DNA from: Pegea sp. RAD2-039
Taxonomy: Eukaryota; Chordata; Thaliacea; Salpida; Salpidae
DNA length: 64,000 bases
Direction of reading: 5' to 3'
Assembly (NCBI GenBank): GCA_034620365.1
Contig: JAQGEQ010000071.1
Coordinates: forward strand, 2,356,001-2,420,000
Shown here: positions 23,699 to 35,500 of the stretch, piece after piece
Numbering within the stretch: position 1 is the first letter of the stretch
Layout: each line of letters opens with the position of its first letter
Position numbers and translations under genes: made by a program
The notes under the pieces: generated by a model
Told to the model about the DNA's origin: nothing
What the model saw: the letters and a program-made list of their open reading frames with translations, nothing else
The model's database searches: none

Positions 23699-26268
23699 TA
23701 TCGCCCTTAATTGTGTTAATATAAATGTTAACGGTGTTGCTTTAGTTTTCGATGTGGTATTAAAGTAATAAAATTTTCTAATCGTAATTAACTTCTTGTT
23801 GAGAAGCAGAATAAGAATATATGAGTAAAATCGCAATTTTAATTATAAATTGCAATAAAAAACCATAGAGTTGGCTTATCAATGTGGATTTAAACCTAGA
23901 AAGCAAAAACAAATTTAAAAAATGCTCTTAAATAACAGTTTTGTGAGATCTTGTCCCAAAAAAGCATGGAGTATCCGGCGAAGTAACTACCAAAGAGCTT
24001 TGTTGAAGCCATTTAAACTGTAAAATTCTCTAGATATTTTTAAAAAGTCCAGCAGAAGAGACAGCCACTGACTTAGTCACTTATGAAAACATGTATAATC
24101 AAAGTCTTAAAAACTTTTGCATATATATTTGTTCTGCTTTAAAAAAAAATTAACTTCAGTACATTTTCAATTAGGTTCGATTACATAGGTAGGTAAAAAA
24201 TGATAACTTCACTGAGAACAGCACAAATTTATAAGAAGGCAGTAGTAGTAGGTATTTAGTAGTAGTAGTAATTTAGGTCGTTAAGAAATTAAAGGAAAGT
24301 TCATTTCTAATTTTTAAGTGGTACACATCATTATTAAAACTAAAGTTTGTTATCTAATGGTATATATTTTAATGATTCCAGTCTAGTCTTTCATCTTATG
24401 CGGAAATACATATAAAAATATATTCCGTATTATTTCTATAGTAATGTAAGATATTTTTTATTTTATTTCCTAATTTGCCATTTCATAATGCAGGTTTTAT
24501 AGCTGACTTTATCTTTTAGAAACTTTAGATCGAAATTAAAACTTCTTTAGTCAGCAGTTCTTCCGATTTAAACCCAGTTTTTCGATCGGAGCATAAATCT
24601 TTTTAATAATCATCGTCTTTAGACTTTAATTTTTTAGTATACACCAGATAGATTTACTTGTTTTATAATAATTTTGCAGAAAGTTTAAGCACTTATATGA
24701 TCTTTGTTCGGTTGATTAAAGTTATCAACTCTAATGATTAGTCTATAGATTGTTTTACTTTTCATTAGTTATTCATTGAGCTTTTTAAAAAATCATACCA
24801 TATATTTTAGACATTGGGTAAAATTTTAAAATTGTACTATTTGGTGTATAGTCAATATGAATATTTTTACGTACCGACAAAATAACTTTAAACGGTTTCA
24901 TGATAATTAAAAAAACAGGAAGTTGTTTAATAAAATAATTCACACTCCTTAAATCTAACTAAATATCTATTAAATAATCTTAAATAACTATTACCTAAAG
25001 AGATAAGGTAATTTTGAAACTGCCTTTAAGTAATAAGTCTTAAAATAATTTTGTTGTTAAAAGATGCCTTATAAACTTTTTACGGCAGTTATACACTTTT
25101 TTATTTAAACTTTAATTTATTTTGTTCGCAGAAATTAGAGATCTTTTCGCTCTATTTTCTTTCCCATTTGTATTGTAAACTTTTTTTCAAAATACCGCCT
25201 TCTTTTGTAGAGAAACTCTCTGATTGGTTGATATTTTATAGTTAATTTTTTATATTAGTACTCCCGTCTTTCGGCCACCAGTGTATAGTGTATGCCGCCA
25301 TTATTTGTGCTCTAAATGGAGCTCCAATTTTTCAATCAATTTTCTTCTTAATGATTGTAACTTTATCTTAACGACTTCTAGTTTTTTAATTTATATTTTA
25401 TTAACTTTTTAAGGCTATATTCAGCAATTTTTGTGATTTTTTTTGGAATAGTACAAGTGTCTAGTTGAGTTTAAATTATTAGATGGATTTTCTCCTTTTT
25501 CATCTTTTTTATAGTCAGAGTTAACTTATCATTTATTTATTTCGTTTTATGAAACTAATTATAGTTTATTTTTATTAATTTAAAAATTAATTCCTGTTTG
25601 ATACTAGTTTACGGATCACAGCTTTGAAATTAATCCTTTTCACAAAAATTCTGTCATTGTGGTTTTAGAATAATTTTATTTTGATAAAGATGTGGTTTTA
25701 CAATAATTCGTGCAATGTATAGAATTTATCTTTAACTGCATTATTTATAACTGTTTTGTTTATTTTGGTTACACACAGTCTTATGTAAATTAGTTTTCAG
25801 CTAAAATCAATTTTTTAAGTTAATTAAGGTTTTTCATCAACTTAAAATGGTGTTCTATTTATATAATTATCTTTTATAATAGCATTTCTTATTTTGTATA
25901 TTCAATCTGGAAAGTATTTGAAAAAGATTATATTGGTTATTTAGTCATAAATTTAATGAAAACTTTTAAAGTAAAAAAATGATGGTTTAAAATTATATTT
26001 CAAATAAAATGTATTAAATGATTAAAATTATATATAGGTTATAAATTAGTTATTTCAATTGTTATTTTATATATTTATTTCCTGCTTCTATTTTTGATTA
26101 AAAATAATTTTATATTTAATTATATTAAATACATAAAAAAGTTATCAATAGTTTCATAGTTATAAAATAACAAAATCATGAAAAATAATTTTATGAATAT
26201 ATTCTAATATTTGTACTTTCAGTTTTCAGGTTGATTTTTAATTATATCTTTCAAGACTTAAGTTTGTA
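23699..26268. other. Intergenic: H2A.Z upstream region
   Basis: 2.6 kb. It holds a TAG microsatellite (24240-24273) and, at 25255-25325, a GC-richer patch with GCCGCCATT (25295-25303, YY1-like), about 0.97 kb before the H2A.Z ATG. An acceptor TTTTCAG at about 26224-26230 lies 38 nt before the ATG, so a 5' UTR intron from the patch to here is plausible, with the promoter near 25.28 kb. No other gene seen. Confidence 0.4.
24240..24273. repeat. TAG trinucleotide microsatellite
   Basis: Two short runs of AGT/TAG triplets separated by GGTATT. The only clear trinucleotide tract in the intergenic DNA left of H2A.Z. Confidence 0.9.
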
Positions 26269-26855
26269 ATGGTGAGTAAAGTTTCTGATAAACTTTTATG
26301 TTTTTCACTCTAAATTTTTAGGCTGGTGGAAAAGCTGGAAAAGATTCTGGTAAATCCAAAACTAAACCGATCTCTAGATCAGCAAGAGCAGGATTACAGG
26401 TAGATCTTCAGCTCACATCTCTTCAAATCTTCTGATGTTTCTTTTGTAGTTTCCTGTTGGTCGAATTCATAGACATTTAAAAACAAGAACCACTTCTCAT
26501 GGACGTGTAGGAGCAACTGCTGCTGTGTATAGTGCTGCTATTTTGGAGTATCTTACCGCTGAAGTAATATTTCCATCTTCTTAACACCCCACTTAATTAC
26601 TGATTTGTAGGTTTTGGAGTTGGCTGGCAATGCCAGTAAAGATTTGAAAGTGAAAAGAATCACTCCTCGTCATCTTCAGCTCGCTATTCGAGGTGATGAA
26701 GAGTTGGACTCCTTGATTAAAGCCACCATTGCTGGAGGAGGTATTTTAGATACTTTTACTTCAAACTCTTCAAACTTATTTCGATTTTATCAGGTGTTAT
26801 TCCTCATATCCACAAAAGTCTTATTGGCAAGAAAGGGCAACAAAAGACTACATGA
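26269..26855 (+). CDS. H2AZ: Histone H2A.Z (H2A variant), 5 exons
   Basis: Exons 26269-26271 (the ATG alone), 26322-26399, 26450-26563, 26611-26740 and 26794-26855; 128 residues, the same length as human H2A.Z. It replaces H2A in nucleosomes at promoters and regulatory DNA. The N-terminal tail [15 protein letters not shown] keeps the acetylation and methylation lysines K4, K7 and K11. The histone fold runs from [15 protein letters not shown] to [13 protein letters not shown], and the tail ends [19 protein letters not shown]. The M6-type acidic patch (GDEELDSLI) is present. The C-terminus is the short vertebrate-like type, without the SQ(A/E)Y phospho-tail of fly H2Av. An intron directly after the ATG is notable. 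SETD6 lies convergently 425 bp away. Confidence 0.97.
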
Positions 26856-27280
26856 GTACAAACATACACAAGTTTCATTAGAGGCCTTGCAGCAGGTTAC
26901 CCACTGCCTGCTTTTCTCATTGTTTATTTGCGAGTTTTCGCCCGGCCATAAGCTTTATAGTTTAGTTCTTTGTTTTCGTCTCTTTTCAGTCTCTTAAAGC
27001 AAACAGTTTTTCCCGTAATTTCTAGAGGATTTGGTTGTTGAAGCAGTCACTGCTTTCAAGATGTTTCTAAGGTTTTTCTATTTTAACCCCTGAATAAAAC
27101 ACACATTCCCAACTACCATTTGTGCGTTTGTTGTAAATCAGAGGGCAAAAAACTCAAGCATTTTTGCACAAGTTTATCTTTGTGTCAAATTTTTGGAGTC
27201 TTGATTAAAAGAGTTTCAATTTGTGTCCACGCTTTTTTCAAAACATACAGCCGAGAAAAACACAGTTTACTCGAGATGGT
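26856..27280 (+). other. H2A.Z 3' UTR and convergent gap
   Basis: 425 bp between the H2A.Z stop and the SETD6 stop. It is more GC- and CT-rich than normal spacer up to the AATAAA at 27093, consistent with a 3' UTR of about 240-260 nt for H2A.Z. No independent gene is supported despite short open frames. Confidence 0.6.
27093..27098 (+). terminator. Poly(A) signal AATAAA of H2A.Z
   Basis: Canonical AATAAA 238 nt after the stop codon, followed by AC-rich then T/G-rich sequence (TTTGTGCGTTTGTTG from 27119), which fits a downstream GU-rich element. Confidence 0.7.
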
Positions 27281-27285
27281 TTATT
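27280..27285 (-). terminator. Poly(A) signal AATAAA overlapping the SETD6 stop codon
   Basis: On the minus strand the last codons read AAA TAA ACC, so the stop TAA sits inside an AATAAA hexamer. If this signal is used, the 3' UTR is only about 15-30 nt. Confidence 0.5.
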
Positions 27286-29711
27286 TAGTATTAGTGACAA
27301 CTTTTTCTAGAATTTTAGATTGACCAAAAACAAGATCATGTGCGACTTCTTTCCGCTTAGCGGGAATAGTGACGTCATTATCACCAAATTTGTAGTATTT
27401 ATTTAACTTAACAGAAGCCACTTGACAAATAATTTTCTTTGTCAGACTATCAGTTAACTCAGCCATTTGGTCGTATGTTAACAAGTCCTCATCATTATCG
27501 GAGTTCTTGTACCATTTAGCAAGTAAATCGTCTAGCAGGTCTTCATCTCCGGATAATTCCTTTACAATTTCAATCTGTTCTTCATTCAGTTTTAGGATAT
27601 TGATAAAACGCCAAAAAGTATCATTATTCAAGAGTCCATCGAACCCGAACACCATATAATCGTCTAAGATATCTAAATACAAAAGTTAGAGCCAGCTATT
27701 TACAGAAACAGCTCACCGTAGTCATCCAGAATAACTTCTTTCTCCTTCATATCAGAAATAGAATCCTTAAAATTAGTAAGAACCTGATCGAAAGCTTCGC
27801 TGAATTGGATTTCGACTACATCATAGATATTAAGAGGAAACTTTTCAACAAAACCATAATTCTGCAAAAGTTTCATCGAAAAACATCATGACTTAATGGA
27901 TTCAAATTACTTGTAGCAATCTGGCATTATCCAACTGTCCATAAGTATTATGTACGTCTTCTCCTGCTTTGATATCTTCCACAGCAATCATTTCCAGCCG
28001 ATCATCATAAAATTGAAGACAAGCGTTGTTGTCTGAAACATGATTTAAGAGGTCAGCCAGTGGAACCTAAAAAACAAAAACAAGTTTTTTAAACTATATT
28101 ATGAGTTAAAATTTGGCATGCTAAGCACAACATAATCACTTCCTTAACCTCATTGTAACAGCTAGTATAACATAATAAATTATTACTGGTGCAACAAATA
28201 CTATAGTAGATAGCTTACAAATTACTTATTATATCAAGTTTTAGCAAACTTTTATGACAAAAATCAAACTTTTGTACCATTTTAGGGCCTTCATCAACAT
28301 CTTCATCAGTAAAACTGTATGCCATGACAATTGCAACCTAAAATTAAAATAAATTATCAAAAAAATATTTCATGTTTTTTCTAATGATCATTTAGACAAA
28401 AATAAACAGAGTTGATGAAGTTAACAAACCATGTGTTTATATAAATCAAAAGTATAAGTCTCTACATTGAAACCAGGTTTTTGATTAGATTCAATAAAAG
28501 GCTTAACAATTGTATTAAATTCGTTTTCCATTTGTACCAGGTCTCCACTTACCCGAGAGTTACAGTGTGTACCTAAAATGTATAACAAGCAAAATATTAA
28601 ATAAATAATTAAGACTATCAATTAGTATTTGTACAGGTTTATATATACTTGTTATAAGCTAATAAAAATCAAGTTGTTTAAGTTGAAAATACAATTCAAC
28701 CTTATAAACTACAAATAAATTATTAAGGATAGTTTATAGAAGAAGTAGAAAAAAATTCTTCTAATAAACACTTTAAAACAAATCTAGGATATATTTGATT
28801 GGTTTCATATTTTTTTAATTTTTGTTCATAGAAACTAAGACTTGACTAACAAGTAAATTTGTTTAAACTTTTATTTGAGTTTTTTTTTCTGATTCTTAAA
28901 GATGTAGAAACAATTCATAAGTTAAATGATATAATATATAAAATAGATTAATGTTAAAAGTAGAAAGCAAACACAAAAGTGGTTATGATTAAATACCTTA
29001 CAGATAAAAGTAATGAATAAGTGAATTACTAATTGATGTTCTACTCTACAAAGAAGAAATCTATATACTTAAAAAAAAGATAAATGTTATGAGTTCTTAG
29101 AGCAAATTTATAAGAAAAATCTTTTAAATAATTTAAGTTTATTTAATTAATTTCAATATTTAACTAACATTTATTTTTTAATTTAAGAAAAATTAATATT
29201 TAAAAAAAACCTTGCAAAAGCATATTAGTTTCATCTTCTTTCCAAAACATAGGCTGGTTCATTTCCTCTATAGATGGAAGAAGATCCAAGTAAGGTTTCC
29301 AATTAGAATCTTTATCTTTATACTCAAACATCAAACAAGTTATTAGCTTACACCATCCACTATCAGATTCTAATTCTTCACTTTCTTCTAAAATCTTGGA
29401 TAGCTTTGAAGTCTTTGACCAAAGAAGAGCATCTCTTAAAAAAGATCAACTTCTAAAAGCATGAATGTTTGAATTAAATCATCTTACTTTGGGATAGTAA
29501 ATAAAACTTCTCCTTCATCTATATCATGTACAGCAATCATACCATATCTCTCAGAAGATGTAGTGATATCTACCTTATCAGAAATTAAAATATTAGAATT
29601 TTGCATCCATTGTTTAAAACAAGTAAGAGGGACATCTTTGTTAGCAAGACACTCTTCTACTTTTGCTTTTTTAGTAGGAGTTTCATCAATATCTTCAGAA
29701 TTCTTCATCAT
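27281..29711 (-). CDS. SETD6: N-lysine methyltransferase SETD6 (7 exons)
   Basis: Exons 29711-29488, 29434-29211, 28572-28430, 28337-28278, 28066-27911, 27861-27717 and 27672-27281; 447 residues. SETD6 is a SET-domain enzyme with a Rubisco LSMT-like C-terminal domain; in mammals it monomethylates RelA and H2A.Z. Landmarks: N-terminal CFKQWMQNSNI and ERYGMIAVHDIDEGEVLFTIPK (SET start), a family-typical MFWKEDETNMLLQGT, then MAYSFTDEDVDEGPKMVPLADLLNH with the NH and N of the SAM pocket, MIAVEDIKAGEDVHNTYGQ with the catalytic tyrosine motif, and LLQNYGFVEKFP. The last exon is the all-helical substrate domain. I chose MKNSEDIDETPTKKAK (one Met earlier is possible) because the upstream open frame is intron-like. 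Its published substrate H2A.Z is encoded next door, tail to tail. Confidence 0.95.
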
Positions 29712-32599
29712 ATACCAAGTTTTTAAGTTATTTTTAGTTGTAAAACTAACAGTTATAAGTTTTATCTTAAATATATAATTTATACCTATAAATATATCCA
29801 TTTTAGAACTATAAATAATCTATTTTTTCAATAACATAAACAAAAGAGATAATTAATTACTAACAAATCAGTTTTACTAAAATCAAAGTAGACTTAGGCT
29901 AACTTAATTTAAATTTTTTATTTATTAGAAAAGTATTTTACATTTTTTGATCAAATATATTCTACTGTAGCTAAAATTTTCAGCCAAAATCAATTACATA
30001 AAAAAATATAGATAAGACTTTTTAAGTTTCTGAAATCAAACAGAATATTTTGCCAACAAAAGTTTTTTTAATTAACAACCAAAACATTTTTGTCAAATGT
30101 TCACAAATTGGAGTCAAGTGAACTTCCTACTATAAGTTGTATAATAAGAAACACAGATCATAGATATCTAACCTAAATGATGAATATCTCAAATATGAAG
30201 TTTTGAAAATTTGATACTTAATTATAATTTTGATAAATATGTTAATTTTACTTATGAAAATTATTACCAGGTTTTAACAAATTAATCCAAATGTAATTAT
30301 GGACTTTCATTGATGTATTTTGAAATGCCATTATTTGAAGTCTTTTTATAAAGATCAAAAGCAAAACTATTAGAGATTTGTATTGTATTCAATTGCAATA
30401 CTCCACATCATTGGAATAAAAATCAGTTTGACATAAGGTGACTCCCCTGATTAGCAAAAGTACAAAACTATAATATCGTTTATATCAATAAAAGTCTTAT
30501 TAGAAAAATGTAAACCTTAGTTGTTTTGAATAAAAGTAATTTTTAAGTTATCTTAAGGCTTCTTTGATCTAAAGTTTAAAGATTTGACAAATCATATCCT
30601 TTTCCTATATGCGCAGTTTTATCTTTTACTAGATAAATTACGTTAAAATCATTTAGATAAAGATTTTTCAAATATTGATAAAAACTGTTGGTAATTATAG
30701 AATGTTCTCAATTGAAATTTGAATAAATTCTGCCTATATTGTCGAACACTTTTAGATTATAGCTAATTGTTAAAATTCCAAAGATAGAGAGTTTTACTTT
30801 TATAAAATTACAGTTTTGTCTTTACAAGCTGCAAAACTAAAGGCTTTAAACTTAAAAAATCTTTGAATTTTTAACTTTTTTATAAGTATTTGAAAAAAAT
30901 TATTTTTTATGGTGTTTAAGTTTCCAAGTATTTCGTTATCTTCCTTTAGTTCTAGTTTAATCTATCATGAAGTTTTTCTTTTTAACATCAAAAATGTTTT
31001 TTAGAATACTGTATACTCAAGTAATAAATCTGTTAACTATCCATTTTTTTTTATTAACAGTTTATTTAATTTTTTTGTATCATAACCTTAATTTTGACAA
31101 GTTGATGAAATGAAATTATATAAAGTGTAAAAAATGAGTTTCTCTTTAAAATGTAAATGATTTTTTTCAATGCTATAAAACATTTGAAAAAAAGGAAGTA
31201 GCTTTTTTTCAAATGCTACTTTTATTAAAGAAAGTTTATTAAAGTATAACTTGTTATGTATGTTTAAAATAGATTTATTATAGTAAAATCATAGAAATAA
31301 ACGTTTTATTCACAAGTTAGAAAAATATTCAGATATAAATTTATGTTGATAAATGAATGATGAAACATTTATTTCATTTTATTGTTATTCGAAAACTGTA
31401 TTTTAAAGATTAGAGTAAAATATTGAAAAAGACGTTTAAAATGATGTACAAATAGGAAAGGGATTTGCAAAAAATCTTGAAATTGACATAAAAAATGGGT
31501 TCTTGGAATAATCGGTAAATTATTATTAACATTTTATTTTATTCAAACATTTTTCTTAAAAAAGAATTCCAATAGTACTTTTTTAGCTACCAGCTGTCTT
31601 GAAACTTCTTAAAATATTCGAAGAATTTTTAAAGTCTGGTCTTACATGACTGGTTTATACAGTTTGAACTCAAAATACAAATATTTTTGACAACTTTCAC
31701 TATTTCAAGTAAAAGTTTTTAAAAACTTGTTATCATTGAGGGATGTTTTTGAGAATGTTAAATTAACTGAAACTGTTATTCTAATTTTCAAAAATTTGCT
31801 TAAATACAGTAAAAATATTGTAAAAAGAAAACAAGTAAAAAAATCTTTTAAATTACTCCAACTTTGTGATGAACAAATTTTATAGGGTTATTGAAGTCGA
31901 GTTAAAATCTTTAAATTAAGTCACAAGGATTATGTTAGCAAGCTAAAAATACATTTTTATCGATTTTGAAAACATTCTGCTAGTAAAAGTCTTCGAAACT
32001 TTTATATAAACAATCTTTCTTTCTAACTTCTAACCAATTATGAGATTATTATGACTTGTTGGTGAGACAAATCAACTTTATTTGAATATTAGCAAATGTA
32101 GTCAATAATTTTAAGTGAAAGACATCAAAAGTCTTAGAGCAAAAACAAGAGTTTAATTGCCTAACGTCAAGAAGTGTAAAGTTTCTAAATTGAGATATTT
32201 ACACAAGGATGCATGCATTGAAAGAAGAGATTTACAAGAAGATAAATGAAAGATTGTTGGTCAAATCTAACTCTTGTTATCTTCAAACATTTTTCAAACT
32301 TAATATTTAAATGTAAAGAAAAAAACTTTCTACAATATCGCGTTATAAAATGAACAATTTTGTAGAGTAATGAAAAGCTTGTAGATAAAATATATTTATT
32401 AATGAAGTAGCAAGATTACAATTAGATATGTAACAGTACGAAACACACAGAAGATGGGCTAGGAGACAGGTTAGGGTGACACGGGTAGGTGATTGCCAAC
32501 AGGATTTCAAACGAAACTAGGAACATGCTATTAAATAGGGGGATAAAGCTGAAGAACAATTTACAGAAAATAAGGAAGATACATCGGAAGTGATGGAGA
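29712..32599. other. Intergenic: SETD6 upstream and SEC24 3' flank
   Basis: 2.9 kb between two minus-strand genes. The part from 32440 to 32599 is GC-richer and is probably the SEC24 3' UTR; on the minus strand an AATAAA lies at 32393-32398, about 205 nt after the stop. The rest is AT-rich without a supported gene. Confidence 0.5.
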
Positions 32600-35500
32600 T
32601 CATGAAGAGACCTTCTCAGCCAAGTACATGAGGAACTCCCGGAAAGATGTGTTCGATTCAGTTCGATCTTCGTAAAGATAGTTCAAGAAAAGGGATCGTT
32701 CGCGGACATCATCTCTGGAAGAAGAAGACACAGATTAAGAGGAGTTGAGATGATGGGGAAGACTCACCTGATGACACGGATCGGGGCGTGATGGGGTCGA
32801 TCTTCAAGCAAATGTTTTAGGAGTAAGTGGAAGTCACGTGATTGATCGTTGGGAAGCTCCTCAATTGAATACTGCGAGAAGAAGATGAGGATTGGGTGTA
32901 AAGATGTAGAGTACTGACCGTGGGTTCGATGATGTCACTGAATTGAGAACAACCGAGTACATCAGAGATAAAATCAGATGAAGTGTTTCTGCCCACATAC
33001 AAATACATGTACCAGCCACAATCGAGAAGAAAGCTCTCTTTACTACTAATATATTGAGCTGAGAGAGGTAGGAGGTGAGGAACACGGACTTCTTCATCTT
33101 CTGCTTCATACTAGGACACAAACTTATTGATGTCAACATCCTCAAAGTCTCACTCGCATCTTACTTCTTGTAGATTATCGACGCGGTAAAGATCAGGATG
33201 AATCGATTGTATCATGTAGTCTGCGGGTTGAATCTTCAACTGCAGCATCGCGAAAACACGATCGTCTAATCTTGTGGATAAACCAGTCCTAATACTCGGC
33301 TGCAAGATGAAGAGTTAGGACACAAAACTAACTGATCCAAACTTACATGTTTCAGAAGGCAATGAATATAAAGAGGGAAGAGCTGAAGAGATCTGGGAAC
33401 AAAGACTCCGTTCTTCATCCCTTGATCTTTCCAACAGCTCTTGTAAGCCTTCAGAAGATCTACAAGAGCATTCATCAGAGCATCTCTCGAGTCTGAAAGC
33501 GAAGATGTGATCGCTCTATCGACGGCTGAAGACAGAAAGCGTTAAAATCGAAATTTGGGGCGTGGAGACCCTTGTTGGTACCCATTTTCGAAAGGAGACA
33601 AACAGAAGCCGTGCAGTCGACGTTCTCAATGACTTCTTTGGCGCTTTTTGTGATCGGATAACAGAGCGTATGGACGCGTATACGGCGCTCACCCTGGAAC
33701 GAATACAAACTTGAATTGAGGAGGTTTAGGGGAGACAGGGGCACCTTGCTGGAGGTGTAGAGTAGCGCAGCTTGGAAGCAAACAGCTGACATATCAGTGA
33801 GGTTCTCTTCAATCTTGATGTTAGCAGCGAAACCAGCGTCGGGGTTAATATTGGATAAGGACAGAAGATCAGGTGATCGAACAAAGAAGTTGCCGTGGAA
33901 GGTTTGAAAAGTGATCCCTGGAAGTAGAAGATGAGTTTCGGAGGTTGGGAGTCGATGAAGGACCTTTGCTGCATCGGATACGCATCACTGATTCGAAGCC
34001 GATTTTTCGGGTGAAGTAGCGCTCTAAGTCGTGGACGAATCGCTTGGCTTCCATTGGACTGTGGACCACATGTAAGCCAGGGTAGTGGTGGACATCACCA
34101 GCGGAAAAACGAGACGCACAAGCTGAAAAGAGCAAGATGAGAGAGGCTCCTAGGAAAATGAGGATCATTTACACAAAGTCGCATTTACACAAAGTCGCGA
34201 TGTCGATGTACTGAGAGTTGAGAAAGAAGAAGTCAACCGCGATCTGTAGAAAAAGATTTGATGAAGATGTTGATGATCAGAGGATCAGCTTACATTTCGT
34301 TCTGAGCAATCAAGTGCTTTTCTCTTATAGAAATCGGTGGCAGGATTGAGAGAAGAGACATCGATATTAGAAGATGCTCGAAGATTGGGGTCTTCCCGAG
34401 AATCCAACTTTCCGGGTCCAATACAAGGAATAGATTGTTGGAAGACGCTCACTCGGCCCCCATATGGGTACTGAACCATTTTCAGATGTAAATATGTAAA
34501 GCGTCATCAATTCGCGCTCACCATAAGCTTATACGCGACTTCGAGAGCAGCTCCTAGTGCTGAGTATGTGTCTTCTTCAGCGTAGTCGTCATGGGAATGC
34601 ATAAAAGGCAATTGGCGAAGAAATTCCTCAACAACTGTCAGGTTCTCGTGTAAGTTCACCATCAAGTTTTCCGAAGTCGGAATGAAGATATCTGTAAATT
34701 GATTGGATGATTTAGTGAAATCCTCCCGGAAACAAAGGGGCGTGGGTGGATAAGTGATCTTGTTGCTGTTGAGGTGAAACTCAGCTTGCTTGCTTATTTG
34801 CTGATTGATTTATTAACTAACCAAACAATTAGCTAATTGAACATCTTGACAATTACAAATCAATACATTGTGGTGAGTTTGATAAACACCGTTTGAAAAG
34901 AGTAGTTGAATAAGTTTGTGTTTTTAGTTTACTAATAACAAAAGGTAGTGATGATGACGAGATGACAAACCATCGACATCAGAAACCACCATCATTTGAG
35001 GTTGTGAGAAGCTTTCATTGATTCGGTAAAAGTGGACGGTCCTGTTGTAAGAAATGAAACCAATCAAAGTTCTTTTATCTCCAGGAAGTTGTTGAAGATT
35101 TTCCAACAAAGTCTAAAAAATTGTCATTATGTTCAAATAGTTTTGAAGAATTTTTGATGAGAAGTTAAATAAATGGGTTGAAAATCAATAAAAAAATAAT
35201 TTAAAGGAAATGACAAATTAGTTGCCTTACATCGCATAATAATTTTAAGTATCCAGTCTTGACTGCTGAGTGAGAAACATCAAGTAACATGAGATATACT
35301 GCGGGTTGAGGAGGTCGAACCATATAGTCATGTGGCGCTGTATTAATAATTAACAGATATTTATTTCATATTCGCACATTGAACTTTCTGTAAATGTCAT
35401 TTTCACATCAACAACTGACAAGTAGTAACGAAGTAATTGTTCTCAATTCTTCAACATAATAGCTTAAAAAATTGGTTTGTAAAAAATATTTACAAATCAT

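Noticed and set aside
26614-26997. 127-codon frame reading through H2A.Z exon 4
   Set aside because: It runs through the donor at 26741 and ignores the last exon, which gives the canonical H2A.Z C-terminus when spliced.
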